Positions 1 to 13,110 of a stretch of 64,000 nt of DNA are shown in pieces. A program made the translations under genes and the position numbers. Positions within the stretch are counted from its first letter, which is position 1; the number at the start of each line of letters is the position of its first letter. The notes beneath the pieces were generated by a model that was not told where the DNA came from, did not search any database, and saw nothing but the letters and a program-made list of their open reading frames with translations. Source of the stretch: Prochilodus magdalenae (taxonomy: Eukaryota > Chordata > Actinopteri > Characiformes > Prochilodontidae); assembly GCA_024036415.1 (NCBI GenBank), contig JAMWET010001256.1, forward strand, positions 456,501-520,500. Reading direction: 5' to 3'.

Positions 1-1778
1 TTCATTTGCTGTCTATGCCATTTCTAAGCCTGGCGGAGGCTGCCAGTTCACGTTTCTTCTCCCATTGCATCAATTTTCAAGCGATTCGTCTCATTTTGCC
101 AATTTGACGGAGCCAAAACGCCACTGTCAGGACTCAACAGGCATCACGATTAATCAGATGCCTCATGAATATTTATATCGCCCCTTCCGCTCAATCAGCT
201 AACAGGGATTTAAATGCCATGGAAACAGTTTGAATGCATAGCTGTGTGCGCGCGCTCGATAAGAAAATTATGAATGGCACGCTTGTGTTTTTGTTTGTCT
301 CAGTCCATTTCTCTGTACAGTCTTTTATTTGATTACTGCTCAGCAAGTGTTCAGCTGTAACAAGGAGTTGTTCACTGTATAAATCCCTTTCTGCAGACGG
401 CTGCCTCTTTCCCCCCTCAGAAGCCTAAAACCTCGTTAACGCTTCGTCACCTGGCTTACATGACAAAGCAGCCACCGTGTAGGCCTGGACATCATCTGGT
501 GAAGTTACACTGTACTGAATTCACTTCTTACTTCTTATGTCTCCCTTAGTTTGTCTCTTGTGGGTGTGTTCAAGCCAAAGCAATTTAGCTCCACTTCATT
601 ATAAGGAGTGTGTCTGCTCTACACAAGGTAGCCAATCAGAACAGATATAATTTACATAAAGCACCTTAATAAATACAGTCTGCTTTATTCTAACCGTGGT
701 TGCAAAATGAAAAATGGTAAAGAAATAATGTCTGTCTTTATGTTTTGTAACGGTTGTTACATAAAACAGTTACACAAGTGTGAAAGGTGGACCCCGGGGG
801 AGAAATGCAATACAACCCAAATGCAGGATGTGGGACAATAAACTGCATTGCTTACATTCTGTATGGCAAGCATCAAATCTAATTCACCTGACTTGTTTGT
901 TTTAAATCAGAAAATGTTTCTTCAAGTCATGAAAAACGGAAGCAGACAAGATTGAATCCATGAGCAAAACCATGAATGTTTAATCTACTCGTTTTGTGGT
1001 AATAGCTGCAGTCTCCTGGGGACTCCCGTCCAACTTAACTAAAAATGCAATCAGTCCTGGCAAACAGCTATGAAGCTGAATGATGAAGCAATGAAGCGCT
1101 CATTGAAAACATGACTGGTGAGGCACTCTCTTTTCCTGTGTATGCGCTGAATCAGAAGCATTTCCATAATTTTCTTATATAATTTACTGGTTATTCTTAG
1201 ACCTGCTGTTATTGTTGTTATTATTATTAATATTACTATTACTGGAAATAGTAATATTTCTCCAAAGGCTTTTCGAAAGTGACTCTTAATATTAATTAAT
1301 TTTAACCTACATCTGGTTTTCTATTTGACGATTGAATGTCATATATGTTGGAATGATTTAATTCATTTAAATGGAAATGCTGTTTTGGGGGGTTGGCGGG
1401 GGGTTGCCTCTCTTAGTTTCTGTGCAGCTGTTGTGTGATGACACTCTGAGTTGAGTGTGAGCTTTAGCTAATGGAGTGCTTTCCAATAGCACACCTGCAG
1501 AGAGTGTGATAGCGTTCTCCTCCTAGCTTCTCTCTAAAGCCCAATTCAGTCTGAAGAACGATTGGTGAAACTGCAGCAGAATGAGCAAAGAGACGCTGTG
1601 GCAGTGAGAACCCAGCTGTCTCTCTCAAGCTTGCATAACACGAGGGAGCCACTGGCTAGACCAGCAAATTTCTCCAAAAGCCATCTTCACTGTGTTTATT
1701 GGAATGATAGCACAGCAGTGGTCAGTGTTAATGTACATGTACTCTTTGTAACCAAATGCTTAAACTGTGTGGGCTAAA
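1..1778. other. Noncoding; left part a candidate conserved element
   Basis: No gene or known repeat is visible. Positions 1-480 are repeat-free and carry homeodomain-like and AT-rich cores (GATTAATCAG near 150, CATGAATATTTATAT near 165), the look of a developmental enhancer. The rest is plain AT-rich sequence; short ORFs have no recognisable content. Confidence 0.4.
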
Positions 1779-2480
1779 TACGCTGATCAGCCATAACAAT
1801 AAAACCACTTCCTTGTTTCTACACTTGTTCTCCATTATATCAGTTCAAATTACCATATAGATGTACTTTGTTGTCCTACAATTACAGACTGTAATCCATC
1901 TGCTTCTCTGCGTACCTTATTGCCCTCTTTCTCAGTAGACCACCCCAAAGCAGGCATTATGTGGGTGTTGTGCTGGTGTGAGTGGATCAGATACCGCAGT
2001 GCTGCTGGAGTGTTTAAACACCTCAGTGTCACTGATGGATTAGTCCACCAACCAAAACTATTCAGCCCACAGCATCCTGTAGACAGCGTCCTGTAACCAC
2101 CAATGAAGGAGGAGAAGATGAGAACACAAACTCTGCAGTAACAGATGAGCAATGATCTCTGACTTTACATCTACAGGGTGGACCAACAAGGTAGTGGTGG
2201 CTAATAGAGTTGATGGTGAGTGGACACAGTGTTTAACCACTCCAGCATCACTGCTGTGTCTGATCCATTCACATCATCACAACACACACTAACACACCAC
2301 CACAACATCTGTGTCACTGTAGTGTTGAAAAAGATCCACCACCCACATAATACCTGCTCTGTGGTGGTCCTGAGGGGGACCTGAATATTAAAGAACAGGG
2401 TAAATGGGGTTTAACAAAGTATACATAGAATCAGATGGACTACAGTCTGTAATTGTAGAAATGCAAAAGTGCACTTAAAG
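1779..2480. repeat. Interspersed repeat family A, copy 1
   Basis: It begins GCTGATCAGCCATAACAAT and contains ACAGTCTGTAATTGTAGAA near its right end and the near inverse of that motif near its left end (1868-1895), so it forms a long imperfect hairpin. The centre has CTCTGTGGTGGTCCTGAGG and many CACCAC runs. Related copies lie near 35,460, 54,030 and 28,690. Confidence 0.7.
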
Positions 2481-5400
2481 TTACAGGAAGTTGGAGATAA
2501 GTGGCTGTTTAGCACAGTGAGGTATGCATAATAATGCATTTTGGTACAGGTGTATCAGCAGCATTTAAATACAGGGCAAGTACACTTGCCTACCCTTTAT
2601 ACAACAGTGGCTCACTCTGCTTGGTTAAGAAGGTCTTTTCCCATGTTATTTTCCACAACAATATGTATCATTACGCTAAGCACAGCGAAGTGTTGACTTG
2701 TTTAGGCTATAGTTGAATATGAGTAAGTTTCCATTTTAGCACATACAAGAACAAAAGGAATACATTAAAACCTCCTATAAGATCCCTGCAGCCCATTTGG
2801 TTCGATTCTGAGAAAGTGCATGATAGTAGAACTATGTCGAATTCCAAACCTGTTGTTTGGTCAGCAGCTGCGACATAGATCGACTAACAAATTTGGCAAA
2901 CAAGCTGGCCTGTGAAATGGTCTTGTGTAAAAGCTATGCTAGACCTGATAATGTGGCAGCTTTGTGGCTCTATCTGTACAATGATAGGCTGCAACCGGAA
3001 TTGCCGGGACTGGGGCACGTTAGGGGCCTTTTCTTTATTTTATAGGTCTGTTGTATAACACTTGAGGTCGTGATTAGCATCATGGCTGTGACTTGCCCTC
3101 AGCTGGTACTCGTGACCAAATCACAGCCCTCATCCTATTCACACATGCTCTGTTTTCACGCTGACTTCATGTTTGAAGCACAAATTTGCTGATTGCGATC
3201 TTGATTCTAGTTTTCCTTCCCTAAACGGTGTAAGACGGTACCAGTAAAGTTAAGAGTTAGGAGGTTTCTTTTGAAGGTTGCAGGTTTAATGTGGTTGAAG
3301 CTTGATTCATTATAAATACATTTTCTTGTAATAATAAACACAATTTATAGTAAAAAAAAATATATATATATATATATATTTAAAAAATATATTAATTATT
3401 TCTGTCTTCTAAACAAAAAAAATGAATGGGGCTTTTATAGGGGTTGCACATATTACAGACATATTAATGCTCACCAATGACATTTTAAGGTGAAGCCATT
3501 ATTCTCTTCTATTGTGTAATTTGTGTTTGCACACATTTAACCCATCTGTGAAGTGAAACGCCCACATACACACACACACTAAGGAACACACACAAGGGGG
3601 TAGTGAGCACATTTGCCCAGAGCAGTGGGCAGCCTTATCCACTTCAGTCATTACAGTCGGTTCAGGGAACCAAACCAGCAACACTCTGCTTAGAAGGCTG
3701 GTTCCCTAACCTTCAGCCCACTACTGTCCTTTAAGTACGAACACCTCAACATACAACCTCCGGGTCATTTTCTCTGGTGTGCTAAAGGCTAACAGCGAAA
3801 TCCAGGGCCCATTGGGAAGGCACGTGCCACTCTACTGACCTATTTTGTTTGGCTTTGTACTAACATTTCTTCACTGATCTGCCAATCTGCTGATCAGATA
3901 CAGAGTGCCGTTGTCTTCAGTGTTCCAAAATAGTGTCGTTGTCTCCCAGTTTCCTATAATAAAAAGAGGCGTTGTTGGAGGACCTGAATTGTTGTTGCGC
4001 CAAGGACGTGCCTGCAGCAGATACAAATTTGAGATTTAAGATTCCGGAGTCTATCTCTGGTTTCCTAAAGGCTATCAATTTGAACAGGCCTTTTGGAACA
4101 TTGCACTTTATGCTCTACTGACCTGTGGAGTTTGGCTTTGTCGCAGATTTTTAAAGGTCAGATTTTTACAGATGCTTGTTGCAAAGCATTTCCTTCTCCT
4201 GTGGTTTTCTTCATAACCTCATCAGTGATTAGCGGAAGTCGACTCAGCTTTATCACATAACTGTCAACTTTAAAAACTCTGAATGAGAGCAATCCAGAAT
4301 GGCAATCACTTTTTATTGGTTCATTAGTCGACTCTAGTTCTCCTTCAGTTCTGTTTACCAAGGCATTATGTGATTATGGCCTTTTACATATTGCTAGCAA
4401 GTTACGTGGCCATCATCAACGATTTACATCACATTACATTTTCCCACAAACATGTCAAACAACATACTGATGTAAATGTTTGGGTGGTACTTCACATTTG
4501 GTCATTTGATATAACAAACATACAAAACATAGTGGATAGGACTCGAAATGTCACAGAAGTAAAAACCATTTTGTTTTGCCTTTTATCATCCCACTCGAGC
4601 CAAGACAAGTATAACTGGAGATCAGTCCCATTACAATCTTGATTATGAATGGTGTTTATCTACTTTAGTCTGTGAACTGAATCCATTGAAGGACCGTGTG
4701 GTTTCTTGTCCTCCAGGCACGACAATAAACCTCATCACAGTCTGAAGTTGTGAGAATGATTATTCTGAATGCACGTCGTATTAATTCCCATTAAAATGCG
4801 GAGTGGAGCCTATTACACAAGCACATTGGAATAATTGAAAGACCTTGTTTCTGATGAATTGTGGGTATTCAGTTCACACTGCTGTTGAAGTGATGTGGGG
4901 CAGCGTTGGTGGTGCTGATGAAGTGGTGAATGAATCATTTTGCTGGGGTGTTTGGGACAACAGTTTTTCACACTCCTTGGCATTAAAATATCAAGGCCTC
5001 CAACGTAACGAGACTATGATTCATTATCTTTCGGCCAAATGGGCACATCACAAGTACACAGCTGAAACAATGAAATGTTACTTGGCTTGTTGTCTGTAGT
5101 TATTAGCTGGGCTGTGAACTGTTGCTTTAGCTGACTGTTTCATTGCGAATGTTAAGCATGGTAAGTAAAGAGATGGCACTTAGCCTTAAAATCAAACAAC
5201 ATTGTAATTACCACCTTTTCTCTGATTTTGTGGTAAAACACTTTTACTTCCACTCAGGAAACTAAGAGAGAGTTCTAGAAGTAGCTGTTTCCAAGTTATT
5301 GACATGCCTCTCAACCAATCACAGATGTCGAGAGAAGGAAGCTGGAGTGACGATGGCCGTGACAGTAAATAAACAGAGTTATCAGGCTAAGACAGGCGCA

Positions 5401-5841
5401 GGCGTGTCACTGAGGAGCTTGTAATTCAGACACATGCTGTTTCTATTTCATTCCTGAAAAGTGGGAAAAGTTTTGGATTAAACTATATAGAGGACCACAC
5501 TCAGAGCTCTCAGCTGGCTGACAGGCAGGCCTGTTCTGGCTCTGAGGCATCATGCTGGTCGGTTGTTGTGTTTTAGACAAGTTTTATAGCAGGGTAAACT
5601 TTATCTGGGTCACATAAGAACATTAGGGTAAACTAGCTATCGTCTTTGCTTTGTTTGACAAGCAGAGGGGCGTGCTGCTTTCGACTACCCACTTCTACCA
5701 CTTGCTCACTAAGTTTTGGAGAATACTGCTGGGTGAAGCTCCACTAACAAGTATCAAGTGAGTCTGCATCATTACCACGTTGCCATCTTTTTTTTTAAGT
5801 TTTTAATAACTATGCAACCCTGTACAAAGCCACATTCAGTC
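2481..5841. other. Noncoding, no recognised feature apart from simple repeats
   Basis: Unique-looking AT-rich sequence; ORFs here are short and show no domain or codon pattern I recognise. Confidence 0.5.
3352..3390. repeat. A-run and (TA)n
   Basis: Nine A followed by about ten TA units. Confidence 0.9.
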
Positions 5842-5874
5842 AATAAACAAACAAACAAATAAATAAATAAATAA
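5842..5874. repeat. (AAAC)n/(AAAT)n microsatellite
   Basis: AAAC units change into AAAT units. It sits at the 3' side of the minus-strand L1 remnant, so it may derive from that element's tail. Confidence 0.85.
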
Positions 5875-5879
5875 CTGAT

Positions 5880-6500
5880 TTATTATAATAAGACCCATTT
5901 TCCATCACATTTTAAAGGGGACAGACGACTTCCAGTTTTGTACTATAAGGCCAAAAGGTTAAAAAGATTTGGGATTGCTTCCGTAAGGGAAAGAAATTCC
6001 AAACAGTGACAAAAATCAACCAGTAACTATTTAACAATGGACAAGATCAGACCATATGCGAGGCTGGAGCTGAATGACAGCGGTCGCAGAGTGGGTCTGT
6101 TTTTGGATAAACGGCCTTGAGTCTAATAAATTCTGTGAACAATTTCACATTGAATAATTCTGTGTCTGGTACAAAGAGAAGATGAATGGATGTTTTTTGA
6201 TTATCTCATTCCACTTGTTCTCAGTGAAATTAGTCTGGAAATGTTCCTCCCACAAAGACTTAATTTCCTCCTAAAATCAATCTTAATGGACTGGATTAAT
6301 TAATAAAGCTGAGATACTAGCCATTTAGGGAAAGGGAGTGGTTTCAGAAATATATCAAAATGTAAATGTAACCTGGAGGTATAGGAAAAATACATGTATC
6401 ATCAACATATAATAAAAGTCTTCTAGCATATAAGGCAACATATAGGTCTCCTATTAACACCAAGTCGAGACCAAATAGCTAATTCATTGTCCATAGTTCA
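5880..6500 (-). mobile_element. L1-type LINE ORF2 remnant
   Basis: On the minus strand, pieces of an L1 ORF2 can be read in order: LLYVDDTCIF (near 6,400, a reverse transcriptase catalytic box), FLKPLPFPKWLVSQL (near 6,330), SLWEEHFQTNFTENKWNEII (near 6,230), and KAVYPKTDPLCDRCHSAP (near 6,090, the C-terminal Cys-rich motif of fish L1). The first two pieces are too close for an intact element, so part of the thumb region is deleted. Frameshifts separate the pieces. Confidence 0.7.
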
Positions 6501-7129
6501 TGGGGGAAAGAAATCATTGACATGGATTGATATGGAAATCATGATACGGAAGGTTTTCTAAACTAATAAAAAAGAGTGCAGAACTGGAAATGTCCTTAAT
6601 CTGATTATAAATCTGGTTATCTTAACTGTACAGTTCATAAGAAAATCCTAAAAATCACAAGCGATTCAGTTAGACATAACTAAAACTCTTGCTTCCAATA
6701 AAAAAAAAACCCACAAAAATCACACATACATACATTTATTGGTCAATAACAATAACTACTATTTTCAAATGTGCTGAACTGTTTAGTCTCTAACCATAAA
6801 CATTACAAAGGCAGCCTGAGCAGAAACTAACAATAACTTAAATAAATCAACAGAAATAAATCAACTCTGCACGGCCACATCTCTAGTGCCTTAATACCCC
6901 AGTTACAGTGATTCCCCAGTGAGTATGTGATTCTTTAGATGAGTATGTGATTTTTAGATGTATGATTGCAGTATAGTTCAATTGTTTTTTTATGAGTATG
7001 TGATTTCTTTAGATTATGTAATATAGATAATGTCATGGGCTGGAGTTTAGGTATGTTGTTTTTGTAGTTAGTAGAGAGTATGTGTTTCATTATGTTTACC
7101 CATCAGATGAGTATGTGATTCTGTTGGTA
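6501..7129. other. Noncoding, with decayed minisatellite units on the right
   Basis: From about 6,920, isolated GAGTATGTGATT copies appear with irregular spacing, before the regular array starts near 7,130. Nothing else is recognised. Confidence 0.5.
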
Positions 7130-8190
7130 GCACCTGACCTATGTGCTTTTGAGATGTGATTCTTTAGATCAGTATGTGATTCTTTAGTTCAGTATGTGAT
7201 TCTGTAGTTCAGTATGTGATTCTTTAGATGAGAATGTGATTCTTTAGATGAGTATGTGATTCTGTAGTTCAGTATGTGTTTCTTTAGTTGAGTATGTGAT
7301 TCTTTAAGTGAGTATGTGATTCTTTAGTTGAGTATGTGATTCTTTAGTTCAGTATGTGATTCTTTAGATGAGTATGTGATTCTTTAGATGAGTATGTGAT
7401 TCTTTAGTTGAGTATGTGATGCTTTAGATGAGTATGTGATTCTTTAGATGAGTATGTGATTCTTTAGATGAGTATGTGATTCTTTAGTTGAGTATGTGAT
7501 GCTTTAGATGAGTATGTGATTCTTTAGATGAGTATGTGATTCTTTAGTTGAGTATGTGATTCTTTAGATGAGTATGTGATTCTGTAGTTCGGTATGTGAT
7601 TCTGTAGTTGAGTATGTGATTCTTTAGTTGAGTATGTGATTCTTTAGATGAGTATGTGATTCTTTAGATGAGTATGTGATTCTGTAGTTCGGTATGTGAT
7701 TCTGTAGTTGAGTATGTGATTCTTTAGTTGAGTATGTGATTCTCTAGATGAGTACGTGATTCTTTAGATGAGTACGTGATTCTTTAGTTGAGTATGTGAT
7801 TCTTTAGATGAGTATGTGATTCTTTAGTTGAGTATGTGATTCTTTAGATGAGTATGTGATTCTTTAGATGAGTATGTGATTCTGTAGTTCAGTATGTGAT
7901 TCTGTAGTTGAGTATGTGATTCTTTAGTTGAGTATGTGATTCTCTAGATGAGTACGTGATTCTTTAGATGAGTACGTGATTCTTTAGTTGAGTATGTGAT
8001 TCTTTAGATGAGTATGTGATTCTTTAGTTGAGGATGTGATTCTTTAGTTGAGTATGTGATTCTTTAGATGAGTATGTGATTCTTTAGTTGAGTATGTGAT
8101 TTTTAGATGAGTATGTGATTCTGTAGTTCGGTATGTGATTCTGTAGTTCGGTATGTGATTCTGTAGTTTAGTATGTGATTCTTTAGTTAT
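7130..8190. repeat. Minisatellite with a 20-bp unit and higher-order periods
   Basis: About 52 head-to-tail units of the type AGTATGTGATTCTTTAGATG. Units vary at few positions (ATG/TTG/TTC ends; TCTGTAG, GCTTTAG and TCTCTAG forms; AGTACGTG). The variants recur at longer spacings: 80 bases (7421 and 7501), 100 bases (7581 and 7681) and 200 bases (7741 and 7941). Degenerate outlying units begin near 6,920. Not coding: the ORF on the other strand is an artefact of the repeat. Confidence 0.95.
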
Positions 8191-9063
8191 GTATGCGTTG
8201 TTTAAAATGTTTGTATTCTGGAAAATTGCCATAAAAAATCTATAAAAAGGCTTATTTGCTAGAGCTTATCTAAGTCAGTACAGAAACATACAAGGTACTG
8301 ATGAGTGGGCTTTTCCTTATTTCTGTGGGCTGAGAAAGCAATTTCCATCCAATAATGGATCTGCCTTGAAACCTGACTTTGGTGAAAGGTCATCATATCT
8401 TTATAAATCGTGCCGTCATGTCCCAGAGTGCCACAAAGCGCCGCCTGTTTCTACATTACTGATCCTGCTGTTGAGCTGAAAGAGACTGCAACACTTTCTT
8501 AAGTGTTTCGCTCTGTGATTTTAACAGCTCCCTGCTGTCGAGCCCCATTTGACGATTTCAGTCAAACATCTGTCAAGCTCGTTCTACATTATGAGCTGCC
8601 TTATGGTCCAGTAGATCACTACATACTACGTACTTAAATATGAAAAGTTTGTGGAAATGGCTTTTTAAGGATGGCTTTAATACAGATGAACTTGTTCTGT
8701 GAAATTGCAATAGCGTTGCATGATTAGATTTATGTATTGATTCATATTCATATTAATGTAAATATTAGTGATGACACTAGGTAATGATGCAGTAGCCCAT
8801 ACAGTTCATCTGTTGTTGAAGGTCGAAACAAATGAATACAATAGAAAACAGTCAAATTTAATAGGGATGTGTCCAATCCTGAGGAATGCCAGGATAGATT
8901 ATACTGGTAAAGCTAATGGTTTCCCAGACAACACAAAACATGGTGGGATTGATTTAGTATGTGCCTCTGGTGGTATTTTCCAAAAAAGAAAATAAAGGAC
9001 ACAGGGCTGCTGGATTACATTCTGTCAAAACACTGTCAGCACAGATATTGTTCCCACTTTTCT
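8191..9063. other. Noncoding; 8,330-8,620 a candidate conserved element
   Basis: No gene. The 8,330-8,620 part is repeat-free with mixed composition, unlike the surrounding repeats. The inference is weak. Confidence 0.3.
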
Positions 9064-10074
9064 ATATCAGTTTAATGCAAAAGTTTGTGCACCCCTGGTC
9101 AGAATTTCAATAGCTAAGTGAGAAAAAGATAAAAAAAAAACATAAAGATTAATGGAGACACATTTCTTTAATACTTTCAGCAGGATTACTAAATTTTTAA
9201 AATAACAAAGGCAATAGGGCAGAAAAAATGGAAGTTTGGATGCCCTGCATGGTCAGTACTTATTTAACCCCCTTCGGCAAGTATCGCAGCTTGTAAACCC
9301 TTTTCATAGGCAGCTGAAAGTCTCTCAGCTCTTATTTGGGGGTTGATTGCCTATTCTATCCTGCAAAAGGCTTCTAGTTCTGTGAGATTCTTGGGTCCTA
9401 TTGCATGCACTGCTCTTTTGAAGTCAGGTTTTTGATGATGTTTAGGTGGGGGGACTGTGAGGGCCATTGCAAAACCTGCAGCTTTTTTTTTTCTACAGAC
9501 AGTGTGATTAAACCAGTTCTTCTCTCTTTGCAAACATCTGATGCTGGATTTTGTGGTTAACACACAGGAAATGTTTTCTTTAATGAAGGTCATACAGTAT
9601 TCGTGTAGGTGTCATACGGAGCAGAACAGTGCACCACCTCTCTAGAGTCTGCTAAATCTTCTTGAAGGCATTTTGCAGTAAACAGTGTTTTACCTTTCAG
9701 GCAATCCTGTCTCAACGTTTTCTCAGTCTTTTAGACCTCAAGTAGACCTCCACCATTCTTGTTACCTGCCATTACTTAATTATATTTTGAACTGAGGAAA
9801 CAGCCATCTGAAATGCTTTGGTATCTTCTTATTGCTTAGCTGCTTCGTGGGCAGCAATTATTTTAATGCTTAGAGTGCTAGGCAACTGTTTAGAGGAGCC
9901 ATGGTGGCTGATTGTTGGGAGGTTTGCAGAGTCAGAGTTTTTATAAAGCTTTGAAATATGCATCACCTGGTCTAACAATGGCTTTGAACAAACCACAGCC
10001 CTAACAGGCTAATTAATGCCTGAGACCTTAGTAAATGTAATTAGAGAGATGAAACTTTTCCATGCCAGTGTATC
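9064..10074 (-). mobile_element. Degenerate Tc1/mariner element (internally rearranged)
   Basis: The left end has AAAAGTTTGTGCACCCC (about 9079-9095) and the right end AAACTTTTCCATGCCAGTGTA (about 10,050-10,071), which resemble the two ends of a common fish Tc1 family. The minus strand at 9351-9430 reads FKRAVHAIGPKNLTELEAFC, the C-terminal part of a Tc1 transposase, though the DDE motif before it is lost. The coding region is disrupted by a T-run and stops. Confidence 0.75.
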
Positions 10075-12529
10075 TAATCCCTTCAGAGGTGTCTTCTAAA
10101 AAAATGAATGGCTTCTACCCAAAGGCTATTTTGTATGGAAACAATTAAATGACTTTTGTAGCACTTTATACTGTACAATAAACATACACTGACATACCAA
10201 AAGCAGTATGTAAATTCATTATGAGTTTATTATTATTGAGTATGTTAATCGATTATGAAGTGGTTTTACTTCAGGGGACGGCTTGGGAACACCCACACCT
10301 GTGTAAGTTGTGAGTGTTATCTTGTGAGTGAGTTTTAACACTGGCCAGCTTGTTTTTGGCATGACAACGGGTTTTCACGTGTGACCCTGTCCACTCATCT
10401 GCTTAAACAAGTCATTGACCGGTGCTTGCTATGTTTCACTGCTTGGTGACAGCCCTTCATTGACTGTATGTACACATGTATCCACACAATGAGGGGATAT
10501 TCTGGAGAGTTCTGACGAATGATAGCCTGCGCATTCACCTAGCATGACCCCAGTTGAGGCATGACACTCATCATGCCTTGCTATAAGTATGCTGGCCAGC
10601 GTTTAACTTTCCAAGTGATGATCGCTATCTGCACTTCAGTATATTGTTTTGCACTGGTCTGTTGAAGGTCAGAGTTTTGTTGATCCAGTTCAGAGTGACT
10701 GGTAGGTTCAGCCGAAATGCCCTGCTCACCCATTGAATTGTTGTTTTGTGCCAGTTGAATTTTCTTTTCCAGCAGTAGTAGGTAGATCTTGGGCATCTTG
10801 CCTTATAAACCATGTGTTCCCATACAGTTGTAATTATGGGACTGAATGTGTCCAGGGTTCGCACGCTTTTCCGTTGTGTTGATTTTATATTTGATTAAAT
10901 ATTTGATGAGAACTTTAAATCACAACCATTCTGGAGGGCTGCTTTGGCGTACAGTCTATCCTCTTGACAATAAAGTTTTTTGGAAATAAAGCCAGAAAAA
11001 GTGTCTTTAGAAGAAATGCAATGGAAGAACCATTTTTATAAGCTAATGAAGTCAGTGTAATATAAAGAAACATGTACTTTATTGGAGGGTACGGTAGAAC
11101 ATATAATGATGCCTGTTAGCTTCTCCTTGAGTTGAGCCGAGGTGGTGTTAGCAGGGAAAACATTCAAATGTGCGGGACAGGGATACGCAGGCCCAGGGTC
11201 GGAGACCAGTAAACCAGTAAAGGCGTTTTTTGGACATGGTTCTAAAATGCTACCTTTCACTGCACACACTGAAGTTCACCCTTCAGTACTCAGTGACTAA
11301 TTCAAATGAGGGCAGATTAATAAGAAATGGTGCCTCCCCGCAGGCTCTCCCTCCTACACCCCTCATGGGCCATTCATTACTGCAGCCCCCAAGTAAGCAC
11401 AGTTACGGAGTTAAGCCACAGGTGTTAGTCATAGGAGCTCATTGCTTTTTGCCGGGGATCAGCGCTCAGTGTGATTATAGAGCCCTGTGCTCTGGACATG
11501 CGGGACTAGCCACCAAGCGGAGTCTGTGTAATTGGTATGAGAGCAAAAATCATTACACCGAAATGCAGCCCAAGTGTGGGGGATGGGAGCAGGTTAGCGA
11601 GAGTGGCACGACAATGCTGACTGGGAGTGTGTCCTGTCAGGATGCGTTTGAAAATGTGGTGATGATGGCATTGATTTCCTTCGCAGTGTGAAAATGGGAA
11701 AGTGTCAGAAGCAGATGAGTGTGTAGTAGGATCTCAACCAGAAGGACAAAACTGCTTTCTGTGAATGAATATGTGATGTGCTAAATTACACGGCGTGGAA
11801 GATGTGGCTAGATTTGAGGTTTGAGAGGCAATACTTTACAGTGATCTAGATGCAGAGACTATAGTCAGCAGCAGCAATGTTACAGTTGTTTGTTTTTGTT
11901 TTCTTCCTATATGAATAAGAACTGTTGTCTGGATTTCATGTTGCTGTGCTATATATTTAATTTACATTCTTTATTTTTATATGTAGTTCTAGAATTAATC
12001 AGAGAGATACTTACATTATGGGTGATATTTGATTTACATTCTGTATAAAATGGCTGTAAAACTTTCATTGCGAGTAAAGTGCAGTAGATATGAAATTTAT
12101 AGTAGATAGCATCAAAATCACAATAGCTATTGTAAGCACACAATATGTTTCTATATATCTACATTAATATTGACTATATTGTACAGCTAAAGAGTACAGA
12201 AAGACAACTGGACCTACAGTTATTACAGTGCATTCTAGTGATGGCATTGAAAGTTGGTTGCCAGGACCTTACTGTAAACTGCTTCAGCTGTCATAAAGCT
12301 TAGAGTAGAACAGCTACCCCCACCATACATGTCTCAAATGATCAGCTAGGGTAAGTGTAACATTGTGTAAATCACATTTCTTGCCAAACTCTTGCTTTAA
12401 GAAAGGACATCTATCCCAGAATCCATTGCCAAATACATTGATATCACTTAAGAAAACATTGTTATTGTAAGTTTTTATACTACAAAGGCAGTAATTATTT
12501 ACAGGCTAAATAGGCGTCTGCATTTCCCT
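10075..12529. other. Noncoding, nothing recognised
   Basis: The longest plus-strand frame (11230-11691, 153 codons) lies in a slightly GC-richer patch but matches no family I know and shows no splice or start context. Left unassigned. Confidence 0.4.
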
Positions 12530-13110
12530 CCAGAAGATAAGAAATGTTCACTATAGAGAGCGTCCTGAGCAGCTGTATTACTGCCTGGTTTGGGAATTAC
12601 AGTTTCTGACTGCAAGACCTTTTAGTGAGGACACCAGAAAGACCACTGGAGCCTCTCCTCCCTCCATCACGGAGATTTACGCCACATTTGAAAAGCCATT
12701 AGCATTGCAGGTGACCTTACATACCCCGTACATGAGTTGTTCTCTCTTTTGTCATCTGGATTAAGGTACCTGATGGACACTACACATATACACGTACACA
12801 CATACATAACAAAACGCTTTATGCAACTCTGGACTATATCTATGGACTATGAGATACCGTGTTGTGTCTCACACTGAGATACTCCACTTAATAAAGGTAC
12901 ATACCTGGCTCATTGCATTTTTGCATAATTAGAATACTGTTTTAACCATCTACTGTATTCTGTTATTTACTGTAAATCTGTGGTATTTATTGTACTCTAA
13001 TGTGTGCACTGTCTGTATTGTATTGTTTTGCACTGGTGACGAACAATGTTTTTTTGTTCACTACTTGCATTTAGCTGAAATTATGATAAAACCTCTTGAA
13101 CTTGAACTAA
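12530..13110 (+). mobile_element. Rex1/CR1-like LINE 3' fragment
   Basis: The plus strand reads FTIESVLSSCITAWFGNYS and continues with sequence matching the reverse transcriptase C-terminal part of fish Rex1/CR1-like LINEs (RKT..RT....I...LPSIT.IY motifs, with frame changes). It ends with a stretch like AATAAAACCTCTTGAACTTGAA near 13,090, typical of the 3' tail. 5'-truncated and inactive. Confidence 0.65.

Noticed and set aside
1850..2240. Two minus-strand ORFs
   Set aside because: Both lie in the family A repeat.
7130..8190. A CRISPR array
   Set aside because: Units are contiguous with no unique spacers, and this is vertebrate DNA.
8044..8232. Minus-strand ORF with repeated ESHTHLK
   Set aside because: It is a translation of the 20-bp minisatellite.
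11230..11691. A 153-codon plus-strand gene
   Set aside because: No recognisable domain, no splice or promoter context, and no codon pattern different from the noncoding surroundings.
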